A stretch of 64,000 nucleotides of DNA from positions 496,001 to 560,000 of the forward strand of contig CP040000.1 in NCBI GenBank assembly GCA_013100805.1. Direction: 5' to 3'. The DNA is from Candidatus Saccharibacteria bacterium oral taxon 488 (GTDB lineage Bacteria > Patescibacteriota > Saccharimonadia > Saccharimonadales > Saccharimonadaceae). This document shows positions 1 to 6,993 of this stretch, piece after piece. A program made the translations under genes and the position numbers. The notes under the pieces were generated by a model. It was not told the origin of the DNA. It worked only from the letters and a program-made list of their open reading frames with translations, and ran no database searches. Within the stretch, counting starts at the first letter, position 1. The number at the start of each line of letters is the position of its first letter.

Positions 1-1046
1 CTGACCGAACTACGTCGCCGACTGGCTCATTGAGTACCGATAGTCGCTCTCACTCTGATACCAACTCCACGAACGATAATCAGCAACCAAGCAAGCCCAA
101 CCAAAACACTGACAATAAGCCGACGCCAGCTGAGCACAATTGGGTAACGCAGACGATGCGCCACAACCAAGCCCAGGCAGCGAAGCAGCAGCCTGAACGT
201 CAGCGTGACTCTCAAGATTCGGCTCAGCGAGCCAATCAGTCGCCGCACAACAACTCATCAAACAATAACTCAGGCAATAAAAATTCCGGCTCCCCATCCC
301 CAAGCCAACCACAACCATCAAAGCCCAGCGGCCCGGCGAACCACGACCGAAACCAGGCGGCAATTGATGGCTGGCAGATGGATTACTTCGAAGGCTTTGA
401 CTCGTCGATCAAGCAAACTAAATGGGTGCAGTACGGCTGGGGCGATCCAGCGGTTGGCCACGGCTGTATGGGCGTGATGTCACAACGCAATTCATTCACT
501 CAAGACAGCAAACTGGTAATTCGCACTCAGTATAACAATGGCCAGTGGAGCACTGGTGGCGCTGGCTCAGGTGATGTATTCACCGCCTCACGCGGTCGCT
601 GGGAAGTTCGCGCCAAGTTCCCGAAAGCCAAAGGTGTCGGCTACGCATTCCTTCTCTGGCCAAAGGACGAAGGCTGGCCGCCAGAGATTGATTTCGCTGA
701 GGGGCGCGTCAATGGTCCTCGTGTTGAGGCAACGTACCACTGGGATCCGGACAACAAGCAAAAGCAAGCATCCCTTGATAATCATGATATGAGCGGCTGG
801 CACACATACGGCGTTATTGTCGAGAAGGATCATATCATTTTTACGCTAGACGGCAAAGAATGGGGTCGTATCAATCATCCGAATGTCACTGATAAGCAGA
901 TGTTCCTCGGTGTGCAGGCTGGAGCAATGAACCCAAATGGTATTAATAAGCATACCGAGACCGTTGACGGCGGCGTGCCTAATCCACTCACGCCAGCCGT
1001 ATCCGATATTGAAGTTGACTATGTAGCGCATTACGTGCGGAAATAG
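1..1046 (+). CDS. GH16-family glycoside hydrolase, 5' end outside window
   Basis: Probable secreted endo-beta-glucanase-like enzyme that would cut beta-linked glucans or galactans outside the cell. The frame is open to the left edge, so the start and any signal peptide lie outside the window; an in-frame TTG at 30 is only the first possible start seen. Counting from there, residues 1-115 are a low-complexity Ser/Asn/Gln/Pro-rich linker and about 120-338 form a concanavalin-like GH16 domain. The catalytic signature EIDFAE sits at about 219-224 (nucleophile E219, assisting D221, acid/base E224). It stands just before the tRNA-Phe promoter. The family is clear; substrate is not predictable from this sequence. 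Confidence 0.85.
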   Translation, partial: DRTTSPTGSLSTDSRSHSDTNSTNDNQQPSKPNQNTDNKPTPAEHNWVTQTMRHNQAQAAKQQPERQRDSQDSAQRANQSPHNNSSNNNSGNKNSGSPSPSQPQPSKPSGPANHDRNQAAIDGWQMDYFEGFDSSIKQTKWVQYGWGDPAVGHGCMGVMSQRNSFTQDSKLVIRTQYNNGQWSTGGAGSGDVFTASRGRWEVRAKFPKAKGVGYAFLLWPKDEGWPPEIDFAEGRVNGPRVEATYHWDPDNKQKQASLDNHDMSGWHTYGVIVEKDHIIFTLDGKEWGRINHPNVTDKQMFLGVQAGAMNPNGINKHTETVDGGVPNPLTPAVSDIEVDYVAHYVRK

Positions 1047-1050
1047 CGGC

Positions 1051-1079
1051 TTGCCAGATAACGGCAACTTTAGTACAAT
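1051..1079 (+). promoter_or_regulatory. Promoter of tRNA-Phe
   Basis: TTGCCA (1051-1056), 17 nt spacer, TACAAT (1074-1079). Expected start near 1086, ten bases before the mature tRNA. Confidence 0.6.
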
Positions 1080-1095
1080 GAGATAGCAAGTTTGT

Positions 1096-1171
1096 GGCTC
1101 TTTAGCTCAGTTGGTAGAGCAGAGGCCTGAAGAGCCTTGTGTCCCCAGTTCGAGTCTGGGAGGAGCCACCA
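1096..1171 (+). tRNA. tRNA-Phe (GAA)
   Basis: Complete cloverleaf. Acceptor arm GGCTCTT pairs with AGGAGCC with one G-U wobble. The anticodon loop CTGAAGA gives GAA. The T-loop TTCGAGT and the D-loop GG are canonical. A73 is followed by an encoded CCA at 1169-1171. It is a useful reference for the aberrant tRNA-Gly next to it. Both PheRS subunits are encoded elsewhere in the window. Confidence 0.95.
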
Positions 1172-1175
1172 AACA

Positions 1176-1204
1176 TTGCATTTTATTCACGGCTTTGTTA
1201 CAAT
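1176..1204 (+). promoter_or_regulatory. Promoter of tRNA-Gly
   Basis: TTGCAT (1176-1181), 17 nt, TACAAT (1199-1204). This gives the tRNA-Gly gene its own start near 1211 and argues that it is expressed rather than a dead remnant. Confidence 0.55.
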
Positions 1205-1220
1205 AAATCGTGAACCACAT

Positions 1221-1296
1221 GCGGGTATAGCTCAGTTGTTAGAGCGCTTTCTTGCCATGGAAGAGGCCAGGAGTTAGAGTCTCCTTACCCGCACCA
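1221..1296 (+). tRNA. tRNA-Gly (GCC) with rewired D-loop/T-loop contact
   Basis: All stems pair well: acceptor GCGGGTA/TACCCGC, T-stem AGGAG/CTCCT, anticodon stem CTTTC/GGAAG. The loop TTGCCAT gives anticodon GCC and CCA is encoded (1294-1296). Two positions depart from the near-universal consensus. D-loop residue 19 is T (1239) instead of G, and T-loop residue 56 is A (1276) instead of C. Together they replace the tertiary G19-C56 pair with U19-A56. The discriminator is A73, while most bacterial tRNA-Gly have U73. The 3' end of the serine recombinase gene is antisense to 1239-1296, so the tRNA is the probable integration site of the element to its right. Confidence 0.9.
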
Positions 1297-2939
1297 CAAA
1301 CGAAATCATTTGATTCAATGAACCCTTTCCAGGGTTCATTTAGCTTATAAGATACTTTTGACCCCTTAAAAGTATCTTTTTTAATGGGTTCAATTATAAA
1401 GTTAGAGAAGAATATTTTTAAAAGCTGGTCCAGCTCGCTCATGTCATCAAGTTTTTCAAAAATAACAGGGAAAAACTCAAAAAGTTTGAGATATTCATCG
1501 AATGTAATTAAGGAGTCCTTTAATAAGCGTCTTTGACTGACTATTAGCTCATAACGCTGTTCTAATTCCTTTTGCTCATCAAGAAGCTTGCCAAGATTGT
1601 AATAGTCTTTTAGCTCGGGGCTCTCTAATATGAGCACTTTTGTTTGCTCATACTGTTGTTTTTTAAGCGCTAGCTTCCGTTTTAGGCTAGATACCTCACT
1701 AGTGAGCCTAGTGCTTTCATGCTTCATGGACCTTTCGGCACTTGATTTAATAACCAAATAATTACTCTTTTTAATGAATAAATATTCTTTAAAGAATACC
1801 TCCGCTGTATCAATAATAGTTTTTGCACGAATTGACTTTCCATTTAAATTGCAATATCCGTTTTCACATTTATAGTAGTATCTGTAGTCATATTTTTCAC
1901 CCGTTGTCTTATTTCGCTTATTCGTAACCATTGAGGTCATAGACTCGTTACAAGCCCCACAAATGACTCTACCTCTAAATAAATTAGCAAATATCTCACC
2001 ACCTTTTGGCTTATTGATAGCATAAACTTTAGAGGAATCCAAACTATCAATTTTATTTATTTTTAAATATTCATCGACAGTAATTACGCTCTGAAAATCA
2101 TACTCTTCTAATAAATTTTTGTAGTGTTTACCCCATTTTAAAACACCAGCATAAAATGGGTCTTTAAGGGTCTTTGAGACATCGTCCTTGGACCATTTAT
2201 GGCTTTGGTAAGGACCTCCTGCGCGCTTTTGAACAGTATAGGTTTGCTCATTAATCCACTCTCTGATATCTTTTTGAGACTTGCCGTTTAAAGCTAGTTC
2301 AAACATGTGCTTAACCTTTGTAAAGTTTTTTGGGTCAGGTTGGAAAAAGCGATTTGAATCTAGTATATAGCCGTGCTTAAATTTACCGATAAATTCAGCA
2401 TCCTCTATAGCCCTTTTATTACCACGGTCTACTGATTCGGAGAGATGCTCAGAGTATTGTTTAGCCATTACAAACGTGATGCCAAGCAGCATCTTGCCCG
2501 CTGGATTATTTTCAAATGTAAATGTCGCAAACCTTAAGTCCTTAATTAAACCCCTGTCTACTAGGTCGATAATAACACCCGCCTCTTTCATATTTCGTGA
2601 TAGACGGTCAGGATGCCAAGCTATCAAGCCATCTATCCTTCCATTTTCAATATCATCTATAAGTTTATTAAATTCATCGCGTGTATCTGCAATTTTAGCA
2701 GAAAAGCTTTCCTTGTATATCTTTTTGATACTTAAGCCATTTGGTGTAATAACTTTATCTACACACTCCTTTATTTGGTCTTCTATTGATGAAGCTTGCC
2801 TGTCTTCACTTGTAGTAGATTTACGAGCGTATAATCCATACTGTACGGGCTTAAGTGAACTCTCATTATTTTCAGGACCGCTACCTGCAAGTTTATTTAG
2901 TAATAGCTTTACACTTGTGGAGTTGTTACTATTCTGCAT
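1239..2939 (-). CDS. Large serine recombinase (site-specific integrase)
   Basis: Catalyses integration and excision of the element by double-strand cleavage through a serine-DNA link. The N-terminal resolvase domain (about 30-180) has the YARKST motif with catalytic S41, R47 nearby, and DRLSR at 111-115. A recombinase domain follows (about 190-300), then a zinc ribbon with C327, C330, C358 and C363, then a coiled coil (about 395-470). At 566 aa it has normal length. The last 20 or so residues are antisense to tRNA-Gly, and the TAA stop uses the unusual T at tRNA position 19. TATAAT (2952-2947) lies 7 nt before the ATG, predicting a leaderless mRNA. Coding DNA is visibly AT-rich compared with flanking housekeeping genes, which suggests acquisition. 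Confidence 0.93.
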   Translation of the reverse strand: MQNSNNSTSVKLLLNKLAGSGPENNESSLKPVQYGLYARKSTTSEDRQASSIEDQIKECVDKVITPNGLSIKKIYKESFSAKIADTRDEFNKLIDDIENGRIDGLIAWHPDRLSRNMKEAGVIIDLVDRGLIKDLRFATFTFENNPAGKMLLGITFVMAKQYSEHLSESVDRGNKRAIEDAEFIGKFKHGYILDSNRFFQPDPKNFTKVKHMFELALNGKSQKDIREWINEQTYTVQKRAGGPYQSHKWSKDDVSKTLKDPFYAGVLKWGKHYKNLLEEYDFQSVITVDEYLKINKIDSLDSSKVYAINKPKGGEIFANLFRGRVICGACNESMTSMVTNKRNKTTGEKYDYRYYYKCENGYCNLNGKSIRAKTIIDTAEVFFKEYLFIKKSNYLVIKSSAERSMKHESTRLTSEVSSLKRKLALKKQQYEQTKVLILESPELKDYYNLGKLLDEQKELEQRYELIVSQRRLLKDSLITFDEYLKLFEFFPVIFEKLDDMSELDQLLKIFFSNFIIEPIKKDTFKGSKVSYKLNEPWKGFIESNDFVCGAGKETLTPGLFHGKKAL

Positions 2940-3120
2940 AATCCCTATTATAAGCCCTTGTCTATTGTTAGAGCTAATTTAGGCTATAGGAAATTATAAA
3001 AGAATCTTTATTCCTCTACTGACTACATAGCGCTGTTTATTTGATGTGGTATTTATTTTTTCATTTTGCTTATTAATATACCTGAACAATATATTAAGCA
3101 ATTTTAATATGTTTTCATCG

Positions 3121-3202
3121 GCGGAAGCTTTTCGGTTAGACAAAGAGGACATCCGAGACTCCTTGAAGTAGCTACTTCAGTTAGTCCGCTAAAAGCCCCT
3201 TT
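3121..3202 (+). ncRNA. Pseudoknot-like fold with palindrome and T-tract
   Basis: GCGGA (3121-3125) pairs with TCCGC (3185-3189), and GCTTTT (3127-3132) pairs with AAAAGC (3191-3196). The interleaved order is that of an H-type pseudoknot or of two alternative folds. The second helix is followed by CCC and six T, as in a terminator. Between the arms lies a 16-nt perfect palindrome at 3164-3179 (core GAAGTAGCTACTTC). It could be a small RNA, a leader, or a recombinase or regulator binding site. No family is recognised. Confidence 0.4.
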
Positions 3203-3229
3203 TTTACCGAGTTGTTCTCGTATGCTTAT

Positions 3230-3294
3230 TTTTATGTGTAAATCATGCTACCCGTTTTTTGCGCGGTACGTCTCCGCTATGTAGCCACATAAAA
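3230..3294. other. Long-range inverted repeat
   Basis: TTTTATGTG (3230-3238) is complementary to CACATAAAA (3286-3294). Stacked inside are GCTAC (3247-3251) and GTAGC (3281-3285), with a small GCGG/CCGC hairpin within. The nested complementarity suggests a structured RNA or a DNA site. No promoter or terminator was identified for it. Confidence 0.4.
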
Positions 3295-3333
3295 TGCGGT
3301 AGTTTATTAATTACATCGTCTATTATATCAAAA

Positions 3334-3361
3334 TTCAAATCTTACATCAAAATGATATAAT
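3334..3361 (+). promoter_or_regulatory. Promoter of structured RNA
   Basis: TTCAAA (3334-3339, 4 of 6 matches to consensus), 16 nt, perfect TATAAT (3356-3361). Predicted start about 3368, one base before the first arm of the RNA stem. Confidence 0.5.
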
Positions 3362-3367
3362 GGATAA

Positions 3368-3484
3368 TGTCTAGATTCACAACAGGGCTCATTTTATCCC
3401 GAAAATGGGCAGCCATTTGCTAAAAGCAATAGGGATAAAACCCTCGTTGTGGGTCTAGACAGCCAGCAGTGGCTGTCCTTTTTT
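3368..3484 (+). ncRNA. Structured RNA with its own promoter and terminator
   Basis: About 117 nt. The outer rod pairs GTCTAGA (3369-3375) with TCTAGAC (3454-3460), CACAAC (3378-3383) with GTTGTG (3446-3451), AGGG (3384-3387) with CCCT (3441-3444), and TTTTATCCC (3392-3400) with GGGATAAAA (3432-3440). The apex carries two small hairpins: AAATGG/CCATTT with loop GCAG (3403-3418), and TTGC/GCAA (3417-3429, sharing two bases). The 3' end is a terminator. Either it is a free small RNA of the mobile element, or it is an attenuating leader for the miniprotein that begins 21 nt later. I recognise no known RNA family. Confidence 0.6.
3458..3484 (+). terminator. Rho-independent terminator of the structured RNA
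   Basis: GACAGCCA (3458-3465), loop GCAG, TGGCTGTC (3470-3477), one C, six T. Its first three bases are also the end of the RNA's outer stem, so the two helices compete. That is compatible with attenuation. Confidence 0.75.
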
Positions 3485-3504
3485 AATAACTAAACGGGGG
3501 TATT

Positions 3505-3671
3505 ATGAACAATACACAGCAATCATCAAATTCTAAAAAACAAAAAACTATATACACACACGGGAACAAAAAGGTCATAGTATCATAAAACATATATGTT
3601 TTGGGTGGATGGCACTATGGATTCCTGCTATATATTACACAATTAGTCCTAATCACTACTGGCACGCTTAA
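3505..3671 (+). pseudogene. Frameshifted small membrane protein
   Basis: ATG at 3505, preceded by a G-rich ACGGGGG, opens a 27-codon reading frame rich in Asn, Ser and Lys that stops at TAA near 3586. A -1 shift at the run CAAAAAGG (3566-3573) continues into a frame reading GHSIIKHICFGWMALWIP, then a Tyr-rich hydrophobic stretch, and ending SPNHYWHA before TAA at 3669. The joined product (about 55 aa) would have a basic, polar N-terminus and one membrane helix. The second half looks like real protein, so this is a one-base deletion, a programmed frameshift, or an assembly error. Confidence 0.5.
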
Positions 3672-3728
3672 AAAGTATGGTAATTTTGCACCCATAAAAC
3701 TACCATTTATACAGTGGAATGGTGTTTT

Positions 3729-3759
3729 ATCATACGGGGGGTGATTACCCCCGTATGAT
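3729..3759. terminator. Perfect 12-bp hairpin, probable terminator
   Basis: ATCATACGGGGG (3729-3740), 7-nt loop, CCCCCGTATGAT (3748-3759), then AGTCTTTAT. Placed 58 bp after the miniprotein. The T-tract is weak, so a protein-binding palindrome is also possible. Confidence 0.5.
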
Positions 3760-4053
3760 AGTCTTTATATTAGTAATAGCCTTTGGCGGTTAGTTATATG
3801 GGCGTATACTTACCTAATAAATGATTGATAGTGATTGTTTATACTGCGCCGTACGTCTTTTTATTGCTGGAGCTGGACCGGGGTAGTCCATAATGTATTC
3901 AAAAAGTTTAAGTAGATTCTGTAATTCTGCACCACAATGAAACAGGCGTTTTGACGTCTTTTTTATATTGTTCAGACTAACCCAAATGGATAATTAGGGT
4001 TCGTTGTATAATTTCTGGCAAGAAACCTATAAAGAAGTTCTTATTTTTAGCTA

Positions 4054-4082
4054 TTGACTAATTATGTTATTTATACTATATT
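4054..4082 (+). promoter_or_regulatory. Promoter of cargo gene
   Basis: TTGACT (4054-4059), 17 nt, TATATT (4077-4082). Start expected about 4089, only 4 nt before ATG 4093. The in-frame TTG at 4054 is therefore the -35 box and not a start codon. Confidence 0.6.
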
Positions 4083-4092
4083 AGTGATTACT

Positions 4093-5238
4093 ATGAATAT
4101 ATTTCGTGAACCCGGATATCAACTACCAACTGATAATCAAGGCCGGAACAACCTTGAGAAAGAGTGCGGCGTCCAGTCGTCGGAAGCAGACGATCAACCA
4201 CAGGACCCCGCTGTCGTGCGCTCACTGGGAGAGTTCGGACTCAGAGAACCTCTCGCGCCAGAGCCATCAGCTGACGGACAGCGTATGGATGGGCTGCCAC
4301 CAGTAGATGAGATCCCTGATTTATTATCACGGCTTAGCCCTATTCTAAATCTGGAGCACGATAGTAATGAGCCTTCTGATACTGTGTATCTGCGGGCAAG
4401 AGAGGCGGAGAAAACCCCAGAAGGAGAGTGGACTCTAGAACAGCGGCAACTCATTAAAGACATAGAAACTATGGGGTCATTTTCACAAGATCCACTCTAT
4501 AAGTTTGCTTATACGCCCGAGGAGTTGCACGGCTTAGTGCTCGAGCTTCTTTCATTAAAAGAAATGCGCCGGCCTAATCTAAGCGGTGTTGAGAATAAGA
4601 TACTGGATATGGCGGCCTTTATTCAGGGCGAGGGCCACGACAAACTGGGTGGAGTAAAGGTTGACGGCCTGTTGGTACGGTCTACAAACGACAGACGCCA
4701 GGGAGTGCGGTGGGATACACTAATTAACTGCGCCCAAGACATTACCAGTACAATTAGATCGGCGATAGACGGTAAGGGCGGCGGCATGTCTAATTTATTA
4801 ATAGACATTAAGAGCCCCGAGAGTAGAGGTACTAAAGGAAAAAATAATATTGATCTCACGCCAGTGTATCAGTGCGTCGCTGACGTCTATGCTTTCAGGG
4901 TTATCGGCCAACGGGACGTCCCTATTTATGACAAGAACTGCGCTACGTTTATAGCTAATTGCGATATAATAAACCAATGGTATGAGGGCGTCCGGCAAAC
5001 GCTAACGGGAGTCCCTCGCGAATATAAAATTCAAGGATATAAGACTGGTGCGGCTTGGACTATTAATAACATGGTCAATATCATGAACGAGCGACTAGCT
5101 GGCAATCATAAGAGTGGTATTAAAAAAGACTACAGGTTGGATCCCGCTGGCGCTATTGCCCAGCAACTACACCTTGGACGTGCTGTTGAGGAAATCCGAA
5201 ATATGCTCAAGATAGCAAACGCCGGCGATAACCAGTAA
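4093..5238 (+). CDS. Unknown cargo protein of the tRNA-Gly element
   Basis: 381 aa, no family recognised. Residues 1-60 are polar and look disordered. About 60-130 are acidic and helical. From about 190 there is a compact domain with the repeated pattern VDGLLVRS and LLIDIKSPE, then an aromatic and Cys-containing stretch and a basic C-terminus. The LLIDIK strand is faintly like the D-x-K edge of a PD-(D/E)xK nuclease, but the rest of that motif is not convincing. There is no signal peptide or membrane segment. It is nearly leaderless, being four bases from the predicted transcription start. Base composition is closer to the host than that of the recombinase. As the only long gene besides the recombinase it should carry the element's adaptive or maintenance function. 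Confidence 0.7.
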   Translation: MNIFREPGYQLPTDNQGRNNLEKECGVQSSEADDQPQDPAVVRSLGEFGLREPLAPEPSADGQRMDGLPPVDEIPDLLSRLSPILNLEHDSNEPSDTVYLRAREAEKTPEGEWTLEQRQLIKDIETMGSFSQDPLYKFAYTPEELHGLVLELLSLKEMRRPNLSGVENKILDMAAFIQGEGHDKLGGVKVDGLLVRSTNDRRQGVRWDTLINCAQDITSTIRSAIDGKGGGMSNLLIDIKSPESRGTKGKNNIDLTPVYQCVADVYAFRVIGQRDVPIYDKNCATFIANCDIINQWYEGVRQTLTGVPREYKIQGYKTGAAWTINNMVNIMNERLAGNHKSGIKKDYRLDPAGAIAQQLHLGRAVEEIRNMLKIANAGDNQ

Positions 5239-5242
5239 GGCT

Positions 5243-5283
5243 GGAGACACCGGCTCTGGCTATTAGTAATGCAGAGCCGCTCC
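5243..5283 (+). terminator. Hairpin after cargo gene
   Basis: CGGCTCTG (5251-5258) pairs with CAGAGCCG (5272-5279), extended by GGAG (5243-5246)/CTCC (5280-5283). It has no T-tract, so it may be weak or act to protect the 3' end. Confidence 0.4.
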
Positions 5284-5324
5284 ATCTATTTGCCCAAATC
5301 CCTCATCTCACTTATACTTAAATC

Positions 5325-6917
5325 ATGAAAGCTTGGCAAAATGTCACCTCTCTGTATCAGATTTATCCGCGTAGTTTCCGGGATACCAATGGCGATGGGA
5401 TTGGTGATTTGGATGGCATTACCGAAAAGCTGGATTATTTGGCATGGCTGGGGATTGACGCGATTTGGATTTCGCCGTTTTTTACCTCGCCGATGACTGA
5501 TTTTGGTTATGATATTGCTGACTATCGGGCCATTGATCCAACATTTGGTGATCTGGAGGATTTTCGAGCGCTATTAGAAAAAGCTCATATCCTAGACATT
5601 AAAGTCATGATCGACCTCGTTCCCTGCCATACGTCCGACCAGCATCCGTGGTTTCAGGAAGCGCGGTCATCGCGCGACAACCCTAAGCGTAACTATTACG
5701 TCTGGCGCGACGGACAGGATGGCAATGAGCCAAATAATTGGCGAAGTTTATCGGGCGGCAGTTCATGGGAATTTGACGAGCCGACCAGCCAGTTTTATCT
5801 CCATTCGTTCTTGAAAACACAGCCGGATTTGAATTGGGATAATCCTGCAGTTCGGAGCAAGATGAAGAACGTAGTACGATTTTGGTTCGATATGGGCGTG
5901 GACGGCATGCGGGTTGATGCGATTTGGGGCATTTCCAAAGATCCGGAATTTGATGACGATTCGCCAAATCCTGATTTTCACAGCGATCCTGAAGCTTACG
6001 GAGCATTCATCCACGACCACTGTAAAATGGGACCGCATTTTCAAGAATATTTGCGTGAGCTGGCGTCGGTTTGTGATGAATATGATGATAAGCAGATGGT
6101 GTTTGAATTTTATCCGGACGAGAGGTTGGGTGATATTTACCAGCAGTATCACCGGGTAATGAAAGCCCATCCGAAGGCGACGGCGTTCTTTATGGAGTAT
6201 CGCCAAGACGAGTGGCACGCGGAACATACTGGGCAGAAAATCGAGAATTATCTGCGGGCGGCAGATTCAGCCAAGCCGTTTTTCTGCGTCGGCAATCACG
6301 ATCAGCCGCGCATTGCCTCGCGACTAGGAACAGAGCGAGCGCGAGCCTTGCACTTTCTCAACCTGCTCACGCCGGGCGTTAGCGTGATGTACTATGGTGA
6401 TGAGATTGGCATGACCAATGGCGAATTGACTACTGAGGATATTCAGGACAATTTCAGTCCCGCCAATTCCGTCATCGACAGCCGCGACCTGGAGCGCACG
6501 CCGATGCAATGGGACGATACGCGGTTCGCCGGATTCTCAGAAGTAAAACCGTGGCTACCCGTTCACGCCAACGCGATAAAAACCAATGTCCTGACGCAGG
6601 CAATACACCCTGACTCACTTCTACACCTGCACCGACGGCTGCTTCACCTGCGGCGGAGTATGCCAGTGTTGCAGCACGGCACGCTTAAAGTGATTAACAC
6701 CGGTAATGGATTTGTCCTCGGTATCAAACGAGAGCTAGGCAGCGAGTGGGCTTATATTTATATTAACTTCGCTGATGCACCACAGCATTTTTTTATCCCA
6801 GAACATACCAAAATCATCGCCTCAACCCACCCCTACTGCTCTACCATCAACAATAATCAGCAGCTAACAATTCAGAAATATTGTGGGGTTTTATTATTAC
6901 CGCAGAATAATGGGTAG
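5325..6917 (+). CDS. GH13 alpha-glucosidase / alpha-amylase family
   Basis: Hydrolyses or transfers alpha-glucosyl units; the closest groups are oligo-1,6-glucosidase and trehalulose or trehalose synthase types. A (beta/alpha)8 barrel spans about 5-460 and a beta-sandwich follows. Catalytic residues are present: nucleophile D198 (GMRVDAIW), acid/base E261 (VFEFYPD), and H325-D326 (VGNHDQPR). Region I reads DLVPCHTS, with Cys101 where Asn is usual. There is no signal peptide, so it acts in the cytoplasm on imported or stored glucans. 530 aa is normal. TATACT (5313-5318) stands exactly 6 nt before ATG, giving a leaderless start. Genes of this type suit fermentation of glycogen-like sugar. Confidence 0.92.
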   Translation: MKAWQNVTSLYQIYPRSFRDTNGDGIGDLDGITEKLDYLAWLGIDAIWISPFFTSPMTDFGYDIADYRAIDPTFGDLEDFRALLEKAHILDIKVMIDLVPCHTSDQHPWFQEARSSRDNPKRNYYVWRDGQDGNEPNNWRSLSGGSSWEFDEPTSQFYLHSFLKTQPDLNWDNPAVRSKMKNVVRFWFDMGVDGMRVDAIWGISKDPEFDDDSPNPDFHSDPEAYGAFIHDHCKMGPHFQEYLRELASVCDEYDDKQMVFEFYPDERLGDIYQQYHRVMKAHPKATAFFMEYRQDEWHAEHTGQKIENYLRAADSAKPFFCVGNHDQPRIASRLGTERARALHFLNLLTPGVSVMYYGDEIGMTNGELTTEDIQDNFSPANSVIDSRDLERTPMQWDDTRFAGFSEVKPWLPVHANAIKTNVLTQAIHPDSLLHLHRRLLHLRRSMPVLQHGTLKVINTGNGFVLGIKRELGSEWAYIYINFADAPQHFFIPEHTKIIASTHPYCSTINNNQQLTIQKYCGVLLLPQNNG

Positions 6918-6993
6918 CTATTGCTTATGTCTTTACAGTTTGAATATACTGTTCTACAATATCTGCAAGTTTAGTTAATAACGAAGGGTAACT

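Larger units (their letters stand above)
2940..4092. other. AT-rich non-coding core of the tRNA-Gly element
   Basis: About 1.15 kb between the recombinase and the cargo gene has no intact gene. It holds the recombinase promoter, a palindrome and pseudoknot-like fold (3121-3202), a long-range hairpin (3230-3294), a promoter plus structured RNA plus terminator (3334-3484), a frameshifted miniprotein (3505-3671), a strong hairpin (3729-3759) and the cargo promoter (4054-4082). I saw nothing interpretable in 3760-4050. No second copy of the tRNA 3' half was found by eye between here and 7 kb. Confidence 0.6.

Noticed and set aside
3157..3172. Second tRNA-Gly attachment copy near GAGACTCCTT
   Set aside because: Only a short imperfect resemblance to the tRNA T-arm; not long enough to call an attachment site.
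4054..4092. TTG start extending the cargo gene by 13 codons
   Set aside because: The TTG is the first part of a TTGACT -35 box with a matching -10 box 17 nt later, and transcription would begin downstream of it.
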